From an uncultured Clostridium sp. (lineage in GTDB: Bacteria > Bacillota > Clostridia > Clostridiales > Clostridiaceae), in NCBI GenBank assembly GCA_902785295.1, contig CACZYK010000002.1:1-64000 (forward strand): a DNA stretch of 64,000 bases, written 5' to 3'. The stretch's first letter is position 1; every line of letters begins with the position of its first letter. The notes under the pieces were generated by a model. The model was given only the letters and a program-made list of their open reading frames with translations, was not told the DNA's origin and searched no databases. This document shows positions 19,814 to 27,645 of this stretch, piece after piece. Made by a program: the position numbers and the translations under genes.

Positions 19814-19880
19814 CTTTATTATTAAGCTAACAAGTTATTTACTGTTTAACAAATTATATAAATTCCTATTGAATAAAAAG
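19814..19880. repeat. Dispersed repeat R, copy 1 (partial)
   Basis: Matches the right two-thirds of copy 2 (24536-24625): shared blocks include TATTAAGCTAACAAGTTAT and ATTGAATAAAAA. It begins right after the lonB stop. The left third is missing. Confidence 0.6.
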
Positions 19881-19918
19881 GATTTGCTAGTTGAAGTAAC
19901 TCCTTTTTTGCATTGATA

Positions 19919-19946
19919 TTGAAAAAAAATGGGGTTATGGTATACT
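19919..19946 (+). promoter_or_regulatory. Promoter of lon
   Basis: TTGAAA at 19919-19924, 16 bases, then TATACT at 19941-19946; 45 bases before the lon start. Confidence 0.65.
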
Positions 19947-19990
19947 AATTAAGTCTAATAAAATTAAGAAGAATAGATGGAGGGAACATT

Positions 19991-22321
19991 ATGGAAAAAA
20001 ATAGAAGTATTCCTTTAATTCCTCTAAGAGGTTTAACTATTTTCCCTGATATGGTTATACATTTTGATGCAGGTAGAGAAAAGTCTATTATGGCAATTGA
20101 AAAGGCTATGTTAAACAGTGAAGATATATTTTTAGCAGCTCAAAAGGATGAAAAAAAGGAAAATCCAGAACAAGATGATATAAGTTCAATAGGAACTGTA
20201 TGTAGAATAAAACAATTAATTAAACTACCAGGCAATACTCTGAGAGTGTTAGTTGAAGGAATAAAAAAAGGAATAATAAAAGAATTTTTAGATAATGAAG
20301 ATTACTTTGAAGTTATAATAGAAGAGATTAATGAAGAATATTCAAATGATGATTTTGAAATAGAGGCACATTTTAAAATGTTAAAAAAATCATTTATTAA
20401 CTTTGTAAAGTTATTAGGTGATGAAAGTAATGAAATGCCTATGAATATTGAAGGTGAAGAGAATATTGGTGAATTTACTAATATGGTTTCAGGATATCTT
20501 CCTATAGATTATAGAAAAAAACAAGATCTTCTTGAAACATTAGATATAAATAAAAGAATAGAAAAGCTTCTAGTTATAATAGAAAATGAAATAAAGGTAG
20601 TAAAAGTTCAAAGAAAGCTTGCTGCTAAAATAAAGAAAAGTGCAGATGATTCTCAAAAGGAATTTTATCTAAGAGAACAACTTAAATTTATTCAAGAGGA
20701 GCTTGGAGAAGATTTTGATGAATCAAAGGAGTTAAATGAACTAAAGGAAAAAATAAATTCTTCTAAAATGCCTAAGATTGCAAAAGAAAAGTGTTTAGAG
20801 GAACTTAGAAAATTAAAAAATGTAAGTATGGCTACTTCAGAGGGAAATTCAATAAGAACTTATTTAGACTGGGTTTTAGATATTCCTTGGGGAAGATATA
20901 CAAGAGAAAGCTTAGATATAGAAAAAGTGGAAAAAATACTTAACGAAGAACATTATGGATTAAAAGATGTAAAAGAAAGAATATTAGAGTATTTATCAGT
21001 TAAGAAAATTAGTGGTTCTTCAAAAGGTCCTATACTTTGTTTAGTAGGTCCTCCTGGAGTAGGTAAAACATCAATAGCAAGCTCAATAGCAAAAGCTATT
21101 AATAGAAAGTATGTAAGAATGTCATTGGGTGGAATGAGTGATGAAGCTGAGATAAGAGGACATAGAAGAACTTATGTTGCAGCTATACCTGGAAGAATTA
21201 TTTATGCATTAAAAGAAGCTAAATCTATGAATCCATTAATGCTTTTAGATGAAATAGATAAGTTAAGCTCTAATTATAAAGGAAATCCAGCTGATGCTTT
21301 ATTAGAAGTATTAGATAGTGAACAAAACAAAACATTTAGAGATAATTTTATAGAGCTTCCAACAGATTTATCAAAGGTTTTATTTATAACAACTGCTAAC
21401 AGTTTAGAAACTATTCCAAGACCATTATTAGATAGAATGGAAGTTGTTGAAGTTTCTGGCTATACATATGAAGAAAAATTTCATATTGCAAAAGAACATC
21501 TTATTAAGAAAATCTTTAATCAATATTCTTTACCAATAAATAAGGTAAATATAACTGATGAAGCTATAAAACTTGTTATAGATGGATATACAAGAGAATC
21601 TGGAGTAAGAGAATTAGAAAGAAAACTATCATCATTGATTAGAAAATCAATGGCTTACATATTAAAAAATAAAAAAGAAGAAATTTTAATAGATGAAGCT
21701 ATGGTTGAAGAATTAATGGGCAAAAGAGAATTTACATTTGACAAGTCTCAAAATGAGGATAAGGTAGGAGTAGTAACTGGAATGGCATGGACAGCCTATG
21801 GAGGAGATACTTTACCAGTAGAGGCTGTTACTATGGAGGGTAACGGAAAACTACAATTAACAGGACAATTAGGAGATGTTATGCAGGAATCTGCAAAAAC
21901 AGCATATTCTTATGTAAGAGCAAATGCAAAGAAATTTGGAATTGATGAAGATTTTTATAAAAATAAAGATATTCATATTCATGCTCTAGAGGGTGCAGTT
22001 CCAAAAGATGGTCCTTCAGCAGGAGTAACTATGGTAACAGCATTAGTATCTGCATTAACAGGAAAAAAAGTTAGAGGAAATGTTGCAATGACTGGTGAAG
22101 TAACTTTAACTGGACAAGTCCTACCTATAGGAGGGTTAAAAGAAAAATCTTTAGCAGCTTATAGATATGGAATAGATACTATAATAATTCCTAAAGAAAA
22201 TGAGAAAGATATAGAAGATATACCTGATTCAATTAAAAATAATATAAAAATTATATTAGCAAAGCAAGTTGATGAAGTAGTTAAGAATGCAATAATTGGA
22301 GTTGATACTCATGGTAATTAA
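19991..22321 (+). CDS. lon: ATP-dependent protease Lon (LonA)
   Basis: Soluble hexameric quality-control protease. The N-terminal substrate domain begins [19 protein letters not shown]; a coiled coil precedes Walker [16 protein letters not shown] (about residue 350) and Walker [12 protein letters not shown]. The proteolytic dyad is Ser676 ([10 protein letters not shown]) and Lys719 ([10 protein letters not shown]), 43 residues apart as in E. coli Lon. Length 776 is normal. It overlaps ysxC by 11 bases, an arrangement shared with Bacillus. Confidence 0.98.
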   Translation: MEKNRSIPLIPLRGLTIFPDMVIHFDAGREKSIMAIEKAMLNSEDIFLAAQKDEKKENPEQDDISSIGTVCRIKQLIKLPGNTLRVLVEGIKKGIIKEFLDNEDYFEVIIEEINEEYSNDDFEIEAHFKMLKKSFINFVKLLGDESNEMPMNIEGEENIGEFTNMVSGYLPIDYRKKQDLLETLDINKRIEKLLVIIENEIKVVKVQRKLAAKIKKSADDSQKEFYLREQLKFIQEELGEDFDESKELNELKEKINSSKMPKIAKEKCLEELRKLKNVSMATSEGNSIRTYLDWVLDIPWGRYTRESLDIEKVEKILNEEHYGLKDVKERILEYLSVKKISGSSKGPILCLVGPPGVGKTSIASSIAKAINRKYVRMSLGGMSDEAEIRGHRRTYVAAIPGRIIYALKEAKSMNPLMLLDEIDKLSSNYKGNPADALLEVLDSEQNKTFRDNFIELPTDLSKVLFITTANSLETIPRPLLDRMEVVEVSGYTYEEKFHIAKEHLIKKIFNQYSLPINKVNITDEAIKLVIDGYTRESGVRELERKLSSLIRKSMAYILKNKKEEILIDEAMVEELMGKREFTFDKSQNEDKVGVVTGMAWTAYGGDTLPVEAVTMEGNGKLQLTGQLGDVMQESAKTAYSYVRANAKKFGIDEDFYKNKDIHIHALEGAVPKDGPSAGVTMVTALVSALTGKKVRGNVAMTGEVTLTGQVLPIGGLKEKSLAAYRYGIDTIIIPKENEKDIEDIPDSIKNNIKIILAKQVDEVVKNAIIGVDTHGN

Positions 22322-22904
22322 ACAAAGCGAATTTATTATATCTGCAGTTAAAAAATCTCAATATCCAACGGATGGAAGAGTAGAGATAGCATTTGTAGGA
22401 AGGTCTAATGTTGGAAAAAGTTCATTAATAAATTCATTAACAAATAGAAAAAAATTGGCTAAAGTGAGTCAAACACCAGGAAAAACAAGACTTATAAATT
22501 TCTTTTTAATAAACAATGATTTTCATTTAGTTGATTTGCCTGGCTATGGATATGCTAAGGTTTCTAAAAAAGAACAAGAAAGTTGGGGTAATATTATAGA
22601 AACTTATCTTAATGGAAGAGAAGAGCTTAAAAGAGTTGTATTACTTGTAGATTCAAGACATAAGCCAACTAAAGATGATATAACAATGTTTGATTGGATT
22701 AAGCATTATGGCTATGAGGCTATAATAGTAGCAACCAAAAGTGATAAACTTTCTAATAATGATATTCCTAAAAGTAGAAAGCTTATTAAAGAAACATTAA
22801 AGCTTACAGAAGATGATAAGTTATATTTCTTTTCATCATTAAACAAAAAAGGAAAGGATGAATTAATAGATAATTTATTTTTAGACATAGCAAGAGAAGA
22901 ATAA
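22311..22904 (+). CDS. ysxC: Ribosome-biogenesis GTPase YsxC/EngB
   Basis: Essential small GTPase for assembly of the 50S subunit. G1 is [17 protein letters not shown]3 [13 protein letters not shown]4 ATKSDKLS. The ATG at 22311, inside the end of lon, gives 197 residues, the usual length; an alternative in-frame codon at 22296 adds five residues but is too close to the GGAG at about 22299. Co-translated with lon. Confidence 0.96.
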   Translation: MVIKQSEFIISAVKKSQYPTDGRVEIAFVGRSNVGKSSLINSLTNRKKLAKVSQTPGKTRLINFFLINNDFHLVDLPGYGYAKVSKKEQESWGNIIETYLNGREELKRVVLLVDSRHKPTKDDITMFDWIKHYGYEAIIVATKSDKLSNNDIPKSRKLIKETLKLTEDDKLYFFSSLNKKGKDELIDNLFLDIAREE

Positions 22905-22909
22905 TAATT

Positions 22910-22945
22910 AAGAGTATGGATAGGATTTCCATACTCTTTTTTTTA
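22910..22945 (+). terminator. Terminator after ysxC
   Basis: Stem GAGTATGGA / TCCATACTC with a 7-base loop and a long T run. Confidence 0.9.
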
Positions 22946-23024
22946 TCAAATAGTGTCAAATACTATCAGGAAGAATAATATATATTATAAAAATAAATAA
23001 AATTTTCTTCTAGGAGGTAGAGTT

Positions 23025-23540
23025 ATGGAAATTAATGATATTATTAATGGCTTAAACTCCAATAATAGTACTAACTCAAATTGTTGTTGTGGAAATAATA
23101 GTTGTGGATGCAATAATTCGTGCATAGGAAATTGTGGTGGATTTGGAAATTGCGGTGGATTTGGTGGCTTCGGCGGATGGTGGATATGGATTATATTATT
23201 ATTCTTTTTCTTTGGTTGGGGTGGAAATGGATTTGGAGGAAATAGATATGGAGGCTCATATATGATGAATCCTTGCTGTTGTTGCTGTTGTGAAAAGAAA
23301 AAGAAAAAAAGAGATGAATGTTGCTGCACTTGTGGATGCCAACAAAATTGTTGTTGCCAACAAAACTGCTGCTGTAATGGAAACGCCAACAATAATTCCT
23401 TCTTCGGAGGCTCTTGGTGGTTATTCTTATTAGTATTATTATTTATTTGTTCTTGTGGAAATGGTTTTGGCGGCTGTGGAAATGGTTGCGGCTGTGGTGG
23501 TTCAATAGATGGATGTGGTTGTGGTAATTTAGGATGCTAA
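23025..23540 (+). CDS. Cysteine/glycine-rich protein with two hydrophobic segments
   Basis: Not matched to a named family. Of 171 residues, 33 are Cys, mostly in runs (NPCCCCCCEKKKKK; QQNCCCQQNCCC), alternating with glycine-rich stretches (GGFGNCGGFGGFGG). Two aromatic-hydrophobic segments, WWIWIILLFFFFGW (about 51-64) and WWLFLLVLLFI (about 131-141), each follow a Gly-rich lead. The layout recalls small YjcZ-type sporulation proteins and Cys-rich exosporium proteins such as CdeC, which is inference. AGGAGG lies 9 bases before the ATG. Start of a three-gene cluster. Confidence 0.75.
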   Translation: MEINDIINGLNSNNSTNSNCCCGNNSCGCNNSCIGNCGGFGNCGGFGGFGGWWIWIILLFFFFGWGGNGFGGNRYGGSYMMNPCCCCCCEKKKKKRDECCCTCGCQQNCCCQQNCCCNGNANNNSFFGGSWWLFLLVLLFICSCGNGFGGCGNGCGCGGSIDGCGCGNLGC

Positions 23541-23578
23541 ATTAAAGAGCTATCTAGTAATTGAGAGGAGAGATAGTT

Positions 23579-23842
23579 ATGTCAAAGAAAAAGCATAGGA
23601 ATGAGTGTTGTTCTTGCTGCTGTGAGCCATGTTGTTATGAACCATGCTGCTGTTGTGAACCTTGTTGTTGCAATCAACAAAGTATGATGGGAAATAATTT
23701 CATGGGATGTAATGGCTGCTGGGAAGCTATATTATTTTGGCTAATAGCTTGTGGAGCAGGACTTTTAAACACTAGTTCAATTTTAATAATATTACTATTC
23801 TTACTTTACGGATGGAGCCAAGGTAGCTGCCAAATGTTTTAG
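23579..23842 (+). CDS. Cysteine-rich small protein, N-terminal MSKKKHR
   Basis: 87 residues, 18 of them Cys, in repeats of the form EPCC (EPCCYEPCCCCEPCCC), followed by a hydrophobic C-terminal half (AILFWLIACGAGLLN; SILIILLFLLYGW). The ATG at 23579 has GAGAGGAGAG upstream; a TTG six codons earlier lies within that site. It lies 38 bases after the previous Cys-rich gene, and its first seven residues are identical to those of the next gene. Likely an oxidatively cross-linked or membrane-associated envelope protein; function unknown. Confidence 0.75.
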   Translation: MSKKKHRNECCSCCCEPCCYEPCCCCEPCCCNQQSMMGNNFMGCNGCWEAILFWLIACGAGLLNTSSILIILLFLLYGWSQGSCQMF

Positions 23843-23859
23843 TTGATAGTAAAGTTGGA

Positions 23860-23880
23860 TGGAGGGCTATATGCCCTCCA
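23860..23880. terminator. GC-rich hairpin between Cys-rich and Asn-rich genes
   Basis: Stem TGGAGGGC / GCCCTCCA with a 5-base loop, followed by seven A. On the + strand there is no T tract, so it may act as an attenuating or stabilising hairpin, or as a terminator for minus-strand transcription. Confidence 0.5.
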
Positions 23881-23963
23881 AAAAAATGCTTAAATTTATT
23901 AACCAACAAAAAATAAATACATATATTATAAATTATAAGCAAGTAAATTTAAGGAGGAGGGGA

Positions 23964-24371
23964 ATGTCAAAGAAGAAGCATAGAGAAAAACAAACTAGCA
24001 ATATGAATAATAACATGAATATGAGAAATCCTATGAATAATCCTTTTGGAATAAATCCTCAGCAGCTATTGAGTATGCTTGGAGGAAATATGGACATGAA
24101 TAAATTAGGAAACATATTATCTTCAATGAACAGAGAGGGATTTAATTTAAATAATATTAATTCTCAAATGAATAATGGAAATTTTAATATGAATAATCAA
24201 AGTAAAGAGTATAATGATGTAAGTAATGAAAGTGCAAATATTAATGTGGATGGAGATAATGATGATAACATGGAATTCTTACTATCATTAAGAAGAATAG
24301 TAGATTCTAGCAGACTAGATTTTATTGATAAAATTATAGAATTATATGATAAAGGAGCATTTAAAAAATAA
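23964..24371 (+). CDS. Asn/Met-rich protein, N-terminal MSKKKHR
   Basis: 135 residues. Starts MSKKKHREKQT, like the preceding gene, but then is Asn-, Met- and Gly-rich (NMNNNMNMRNPMNNPFGINP) with no cysteine, and ends in a charged helical segment (SLRRIVDSSRLDFIDKIIEL). The ATG at 23964 follows AGGAGGAGGGG; the open frame extends 35 codons upstream without a ribosome site. Composition resembles the gene at 54299. Probably low-complexity and spore- or envelope-associated; no family recognised. Confidence 0.7.
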   Translation: MSKKKHREKQTSNMNNNMNMRNPMNNPFGINPQQLLSMLGGNMDMNKLGNILSSMNREGFNLNNINSQMNNGNFNMNNQSKEYNDVSNESANINVDGDNDDNMEFLLSLRRIVDSSRLDFIDKIIELYDKGAFKK

Positions 24372-24446
24372 ATTTATTTTTATATGTATAAAAAAATAAA
24401 TTTGGGATAATACTAATAATGTACAAAGGAAATAAATCTTTTGTAA

Positions 24447-24490
24447 CTAAATAAAGCTAATACCTTTATTTAGAATCCCCCCCATCCCCC
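24447..24490 (+). other. Hairpin followed by a C-rich tract
   Basis: A perfect 10-bp hairpin (CTAAATAAAG / CTTTATTTAG, 24447-24473) is followed by seven C, AT and five C (24477-24490), strikingly C-rich for this genome. No gene is seen in 24372-24653 apart from this, a terminator and repeat copy 2. Confidence 0.6.
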
Positions 24491-24494
24491 TTTT

Positions 24495-24520
24495 AGGCCA
24501 CAGTTAATGTGGCCTTTTTT
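24495..24520 (+). terminator. Terminator of the Cys/Asn-rich cluster
   Basis: Stem AGGCCACA / TGTGGCCT with a GTTAA loop and a T run. Confidence 0.88.
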
Positions 24521-24535
24521 AAAACTTTTATAAAA

Positions 24536-24625
24536 AGGAAATTTCTAAACTTGTTTATTTTATTAAAATTTGTTATTAAGGTAACAAGTTATCCATAGTT
24601 TAATAAATTAAATAATTTTTTATTG
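24536..24625. repeat. Dispersed repeat R, copy 2
   Basis: Aligned without gaps against the reverse complement of copy 3 (33538-33625), 58 of the first 70 positions agree, starting from the same AAAGGAAATT end. Contains TTATCCATA at 24589-24597. Lies between convergent genes. Confidence 0.75.
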
Positions 24626-24634
24626 AATAAAAAA

Positions 24635-24655
24635 AGAACTACTAAAGGTAGTTCT
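24635..24655 (-). terminator. Terminator of the perR-like gene
   Basis: Stem AGAACTAC / GTAGTTCT overlapping the stop codon; read on the minus strand it is followed by a T run. Confidence 0.8.
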
Positions 24656-25064
24656 AATTTTGGCATTCAGGACAAACTCCATAAAAATAAACTTGATTTG
24701 ATAATATTTTATAATCACTGTATTCACTAGCTTGAGTATTTAAATTCTTTATAAGAAATTTTTCTATATCATCAACTCTTCCACATTTAACACATTGGAT
24801 ATGTGGATGTGGCATAGAATTTGCGTCATACCTAAAGTTACCTTCACCAACATTTAATTCTTGAATTAAACCAACTTCCTCTAAAGTCTTTAATGCTTTG
24901 TATATAGTAGCAAGGCTCATTGTTGGATATTCAGAATGTATAGCCTTATAGATAACTTCTGCTGAAGGATGTTCTTTAGTTGTTAGAAGATATTTATAAA
25001 CGGCTAATCTTTGTGGTGTTAATTTCAATTTTTTTTCTTTAAAAATTTTAGTAATCGTATCCAT
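24654..25064 (-). CDS. Fur-family transcriptional repressor (PerR-like)
   Basis: 136-residue metal-dependent repressor. The winged helix shows LTPQRLAVYKYLLTTKEHPSAE and TMSLATIYKALKTLEEVGLI; the dimerisation domain carries metal/zinc ligands in PHPHIQCVKCGRVDD and the C-terminal CPEC pair. Size and the structural zinc cysteines fit PerR, the peroxide sensor, but Fur or Zur cannot be excluded. The ATG at 25064 follows GAGGTG; the open frame upstream of it has no ribosome site. A palindrome in the divergent intergenic region may be its own operator. Confidence 0.8.
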   Translation of the reverse strand: MDTITKIFKEKKLKLTPQRLAVYKYLLTTKEHPSAEVIYKAIHSEYPTMSLATIYKALKTLEEVGLIQELNVGEGNFRYDANSMPHPHIQCVKCGRVDDIEKFLIKNLNTQASEYSDYKILSNQVYFYGVCPECQN

Positions 25065-25144
25065 AATAAACACCTCATTTATATATGAAATTATATAAAA
25101 ATATAAAGTAAGTGTCAATAATTATTTGTAAATTTTTATATTTA

Positions 25145-25160
25145 AATAATAATTATTATT
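25145..25160. promoter_or_regulatory. Fur/PerR-type palindrome
   Basis: Perfect 16-bp palindrome AATAATAATTATTATT in the divergent region between the PerR-like gene and 25256. It resembles the PerR box core (TTATAATnATTATAA) in composition and symmetry, but the sequence is so AT-rich that chance cannot be ruled out. Confidence 0.4.
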
Positions 25161-25255
25161 ATTATTAGATATAGAATAAGTTTATTGCAATTAGTGATAA
25201 GTGGTGCTAAACTTAATCTATAAATAATAGGAGTTTTACATAAGGAGTGATTAAT

Positions 25256-25585
25256 ATGGCAAAGTATAAAGTTGGAGATGAATTAATAATTGTTAATGAT
25301 CCTACTGAAGAAGCAGAAAGATTAAAAGAACTTACACATTTAAGCGTTGAAGATAATTTTGCTCAACTAACTTGGGGAATAAAAATTCTTAATGTTGAAT
25401 ATGATAAGCCTAATATAACATTAACTTACAAGAATGCTTTAGGGGAAAAGAATAAGGTGTTTGCAGTATGTAATAATGTTGAAAATTTTGACCAAGAAAA
25501 AGTATTGGAAAAAGCTTTACTTAAGGCTTTTCAAAATGAAATAATTAATATTTCTGTAATGAAAAACATAACATTAAAAAAGTAA
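25256..25585 (+). CDS. Hypothetical protein, 109 residues
   Basis: Not recognised. Begins MAKYKVGDELIIVNDP and appears to be a soluble mixed alpha/beta protein with a single Cys. The ATG at 25256 has AAGGAG 8 bases upstream. It is divergent from the PerR-like repressor and may share its control region, so an oxidative-stress link is possible but only by position. Confidence 0.65.
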   Translation: MAKYKVGDELIIVNDPTEEAERLKELTHLSVEDNFAQLTWGIKILNVEYDKPNITLTYKNALGEKNKVFAVCNNVENFDQEKVLEKALLKAFQNEIINISVMKNITLKK

Positions 25586-25639
25586 AAAGCATAATTTAAT
25601 ACTTTATTACTATGAAAGTAATTGTGCAAGATTTAGAGA

Positions 25640-25695
25640 AGATTGAATATATTGTTTTTGATTAAAAGAAAATAATATATTCAATCTATTTTTTT
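25640..25695 (+). terminator. Terminator after 25256 gene
   Basis: Perfect 14-bp stem AGATTGAATATATT / AATATATTCAATCT followed by seven T. Confidence 0.85.
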
Positions 25696-25834
25696 ATATT
25701 ATTTGCTAAGTTAAGGGGAATTTTTTAAGCTTAATAATTTTTACTTATATTATGTAAAAAATATACAAAAAAGATTTATTTTTCAAGATATTTATATTAT
25801 AATAAAAAGGAAAAAAATACAAGAAGGTGAGTCT

Positions 25835-25993
25835 ATGGAAATATGTCCATTTTGGTCAACAAAAAATGAAATGATAGAATGCTATGAAGAATGTCCTATG
25901 AATATTAAGATAACTAAGGAAGAATGTGTATTTAAGGAACTATTAATAGAAGATGAATTTTTAATAGAAGATGAATATAAAAAAGTTGTATAG
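25835..25993 (+). CDS. Small acidic Cys-containing protein, 52 residues
   Basis: Too short for most gene callers but with a good Shine-Dalgarno (AAGGTGAG) and a stop followed at once by a strong hairpin. Sequence begins MEICPFWSTKNEMIECYEEC; four Cys lie in the first 31 residues (CPFW, CYEEC, EECV), then the tail is acidic with a duplicated LLIEDE/FLIEDE motif. The spacing suggests a metal- or iron-sulfur-binding peptide. No family recognised. Confidence 0.65.
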   Translation: MEICPFWSTKNEMIECYEECPMNIKITKEECVFKELLIEDEFLIEDEYKKVV

Positions 25994-26001
25994 ATAATAG
26001 T

Positions 26002-26046
26002 GAATTATTACTTTGCACTTATATTTAAAAAGCAAAGTAATAATTC
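26002..26046. terminator. Perfect 15-bp hairpin between convergent genes
   Basis: GAATTATTACTTTGC pairs perfectly with GCAAAGTAATAATTC around a 15-base loop. The inner part (ATTATTACTTTGC) is identical to the stem of the structured hairpin at 33643-33706, but the loop differs and lacks that element's core. Likely a bidirectional terminator. Confidence 0.75.
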
Positions 26047-26058
26047 AAAATATTTCTT

Positions 26059-27528
26059 TTATAAATTAGTAGATTCGTGAAGAAGTTTTTGCTTTATTGA
26101 CCATAATTTATTTGATAAATCTACATAATAAGTGTGAGGATTTTCAAATCTTAAAATTTCTGGCCAAAGCTTTTTACATTCTTTTTTAGCAAATTCTTTT
26201 ATTTCTAAAACAGTAGGGTTATTATAAACAAGTTTTCCTTTTTCAAAAATAGGAACTAATAAATCTTTTGTATAATAGTTTGTTATTTTTTTTCTCTTCC
26301 AAGTGTGTACAGGGTTAAATATTTCAAGAGGAAGATTTTCATCAATAACTTCATCATGCATTGTAATTAAATCTGCAATTGCCATATTTGTATTTTTATC
26401 AAATATTCTTATTACTTTTTTAAAACCTGGGTTAGTTATTTTTTCTTCATTTTCACTAATTTTTATTTTAGGAATTAAAACATTATCTTTCTCAACAGCA
26501 GAAAGTTTATATACTCCGCCAAATACAGGTTCAGATTTTGCAGTAATTAATCTTTCACCAACTCCAAAAGAATCAATACAAGCACCTTGCTCTAAAACAT
26601 CTCTTATTATGTATTCATCAAGGGAATTTGATATAACAATTCCACAGTCCTCATATCCAGCTTCATCTAGTAATTTTCTACATTTTTTTGTAAGGTATGT
26701 TATATCCCCAGAGTCAATTCTTATTCCTTTTGGTCTTATTCCTTTTGGTTTTAACACTTCATCAAAAACTTTTATGGCATTAGGAAGACCAGATTTTAAA
26801 ACATTATAGGTATCAACTAAAAGAACAGAATTGTCAGGATATATTTCACACCAAGCCTTAAAAGCATCATATTCACTATCAAATAATTGTACCCAACTGT
26901 GAGCCATTGTACCAACTGCAGGAATATTAAATCTTTGATCAGAAATTGTGCATGCTGTAGAGCTACATCCACCTATTACAGCAGCTCTAGCACCATAAAT
27001 GGCTCCATCATATCCTTGAGCACGTCTTGAACCAAATTCCATAACAGGTCTTCCATTTGCAGAATTACATATTCTATTTGCTTTAGTAGCTATTAAAGTT
27101 TGATGATTTATTGTAAGAAGTATCATTGTTTCAATGAATTGTGCTTGAATCACAGGACCTTTTACAATTACTAATGGTTCATTTGGAAATACAGGATTTC
27201 CTTCTGGAACTGCCCACACATCACAGCAAAATTCAAAGTTTTCAAGATAATTTAAAAAGTCTTCAGAAAACATATTTTTATTTCTTAAAAATTTTATATC
27301 TTCTTCAGTGAATTTTAAATTGCTTAAGTACTCTGTTAGCTGTTCAACACCAGCCATTATGCAATAACCACCACCGTCTGGTACTCTTCTAAAAAACATA
27401 TCAAAGCAGGCAACTTTATTGATTAAATCTTTATTAAAATAACCATTTGCCATTGTAAGTTCATAGAAGTCAACCAGCATAGTTAAGTTTCGTTGATTGT
27501 TTAAGTCAAAAGATATAGTTTTTTCCAT
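26059..27528 (-). CDS. pncB: Nicotinate phosphoribosyltransferase
   Basis: Salvages nicotinate into NAD synthesis by joining it to PRPP with ATP hydrolysis. Typical segments are MLVDFYELTMANGYF, MEFGSRRAQGYDGAIYGARA, AHSWVQLF and the phosphate-site RIDSGDITYLTKKCRK. Length 489 is normal. GGAGG lies 9 bases before the ATG. Monocistronic, convergent with the small acidic gene and divergent from the helicase. Confidence 0.96.
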   Translation of the reverse strand: MEKTISFDLNNQRNLTMLVDFYELTMANGYFNKDLINKVACFDMFFRRVPDGGGYCIMAGVEQLTEYLSNLKFTEEDIKFLRNKNMFSEDFLNYLENFEFCCDVWAVPEGNPVFPNEPLVIVKGPVIQAQFIETMILLTINHQTLIATKANRICNSANGRPVMEFGSRRAQGYDGAIYGARAAVIGGCSSTACTISDQRFNIPAVGTMAHSWVQLFDSEYDAFKAWCEIYPDNSVLLVDTYNVLKSGLPNAIKVFDEVLKPKGIRPKGIRIDSGDITYLTKKCRKLLDEAGYEDCGIVISNSLDEYIIRDVLEQGACIDSFGVGERLITAKSEPVFGGVYKLSAVEKDNVLIPKIKISENEEKITNPGFKKVIRIFDKNTNMAIADLITMHDEVIDENLPLEIFNPVHTWKRKKITNYYTKDLLVPIFEKGKLVYNNPTVLEIKEFAKKECKKLWPEILRFENPHTYYVDLSNKLWSIKQKLLHESTNL

Positions 27529-27645
27529 ATGAAAAACCTCCTTGATTATTAAGTAAAGCTATTGTACCTCTATAAAAATATTATTACAATAGATATACTG
27601 AAGGTGTTTTTTGGATATAATAAAATTGAAAGGGGAAAAGAACAT

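Noticed and set aside
22985-23392. 135-residue open frame antisense to the Cys-rich gene
   Set aside because: It is the complement of Gly/Cys codon runs (Pro/Gln/His-rich reading), lacks a ribosome site and lies fully under a gene with a strong one.
24589-24597. TTATCCATA in repeat R as a DnaA box
   Set aside because: One mismatch to the consensus, and other copies of the repeat have diverged forms (TTATCTAAA, TTATTTACT), so a conserved DnaA role is not supported.
25704-25745. Possible seventh copy of repeat R (TTTGCTAAGTTAAGG... then AAGCTTAATAATTTT)
   Set aside because: Only short AT-rich words match; no continuous alignment could be made by eye.
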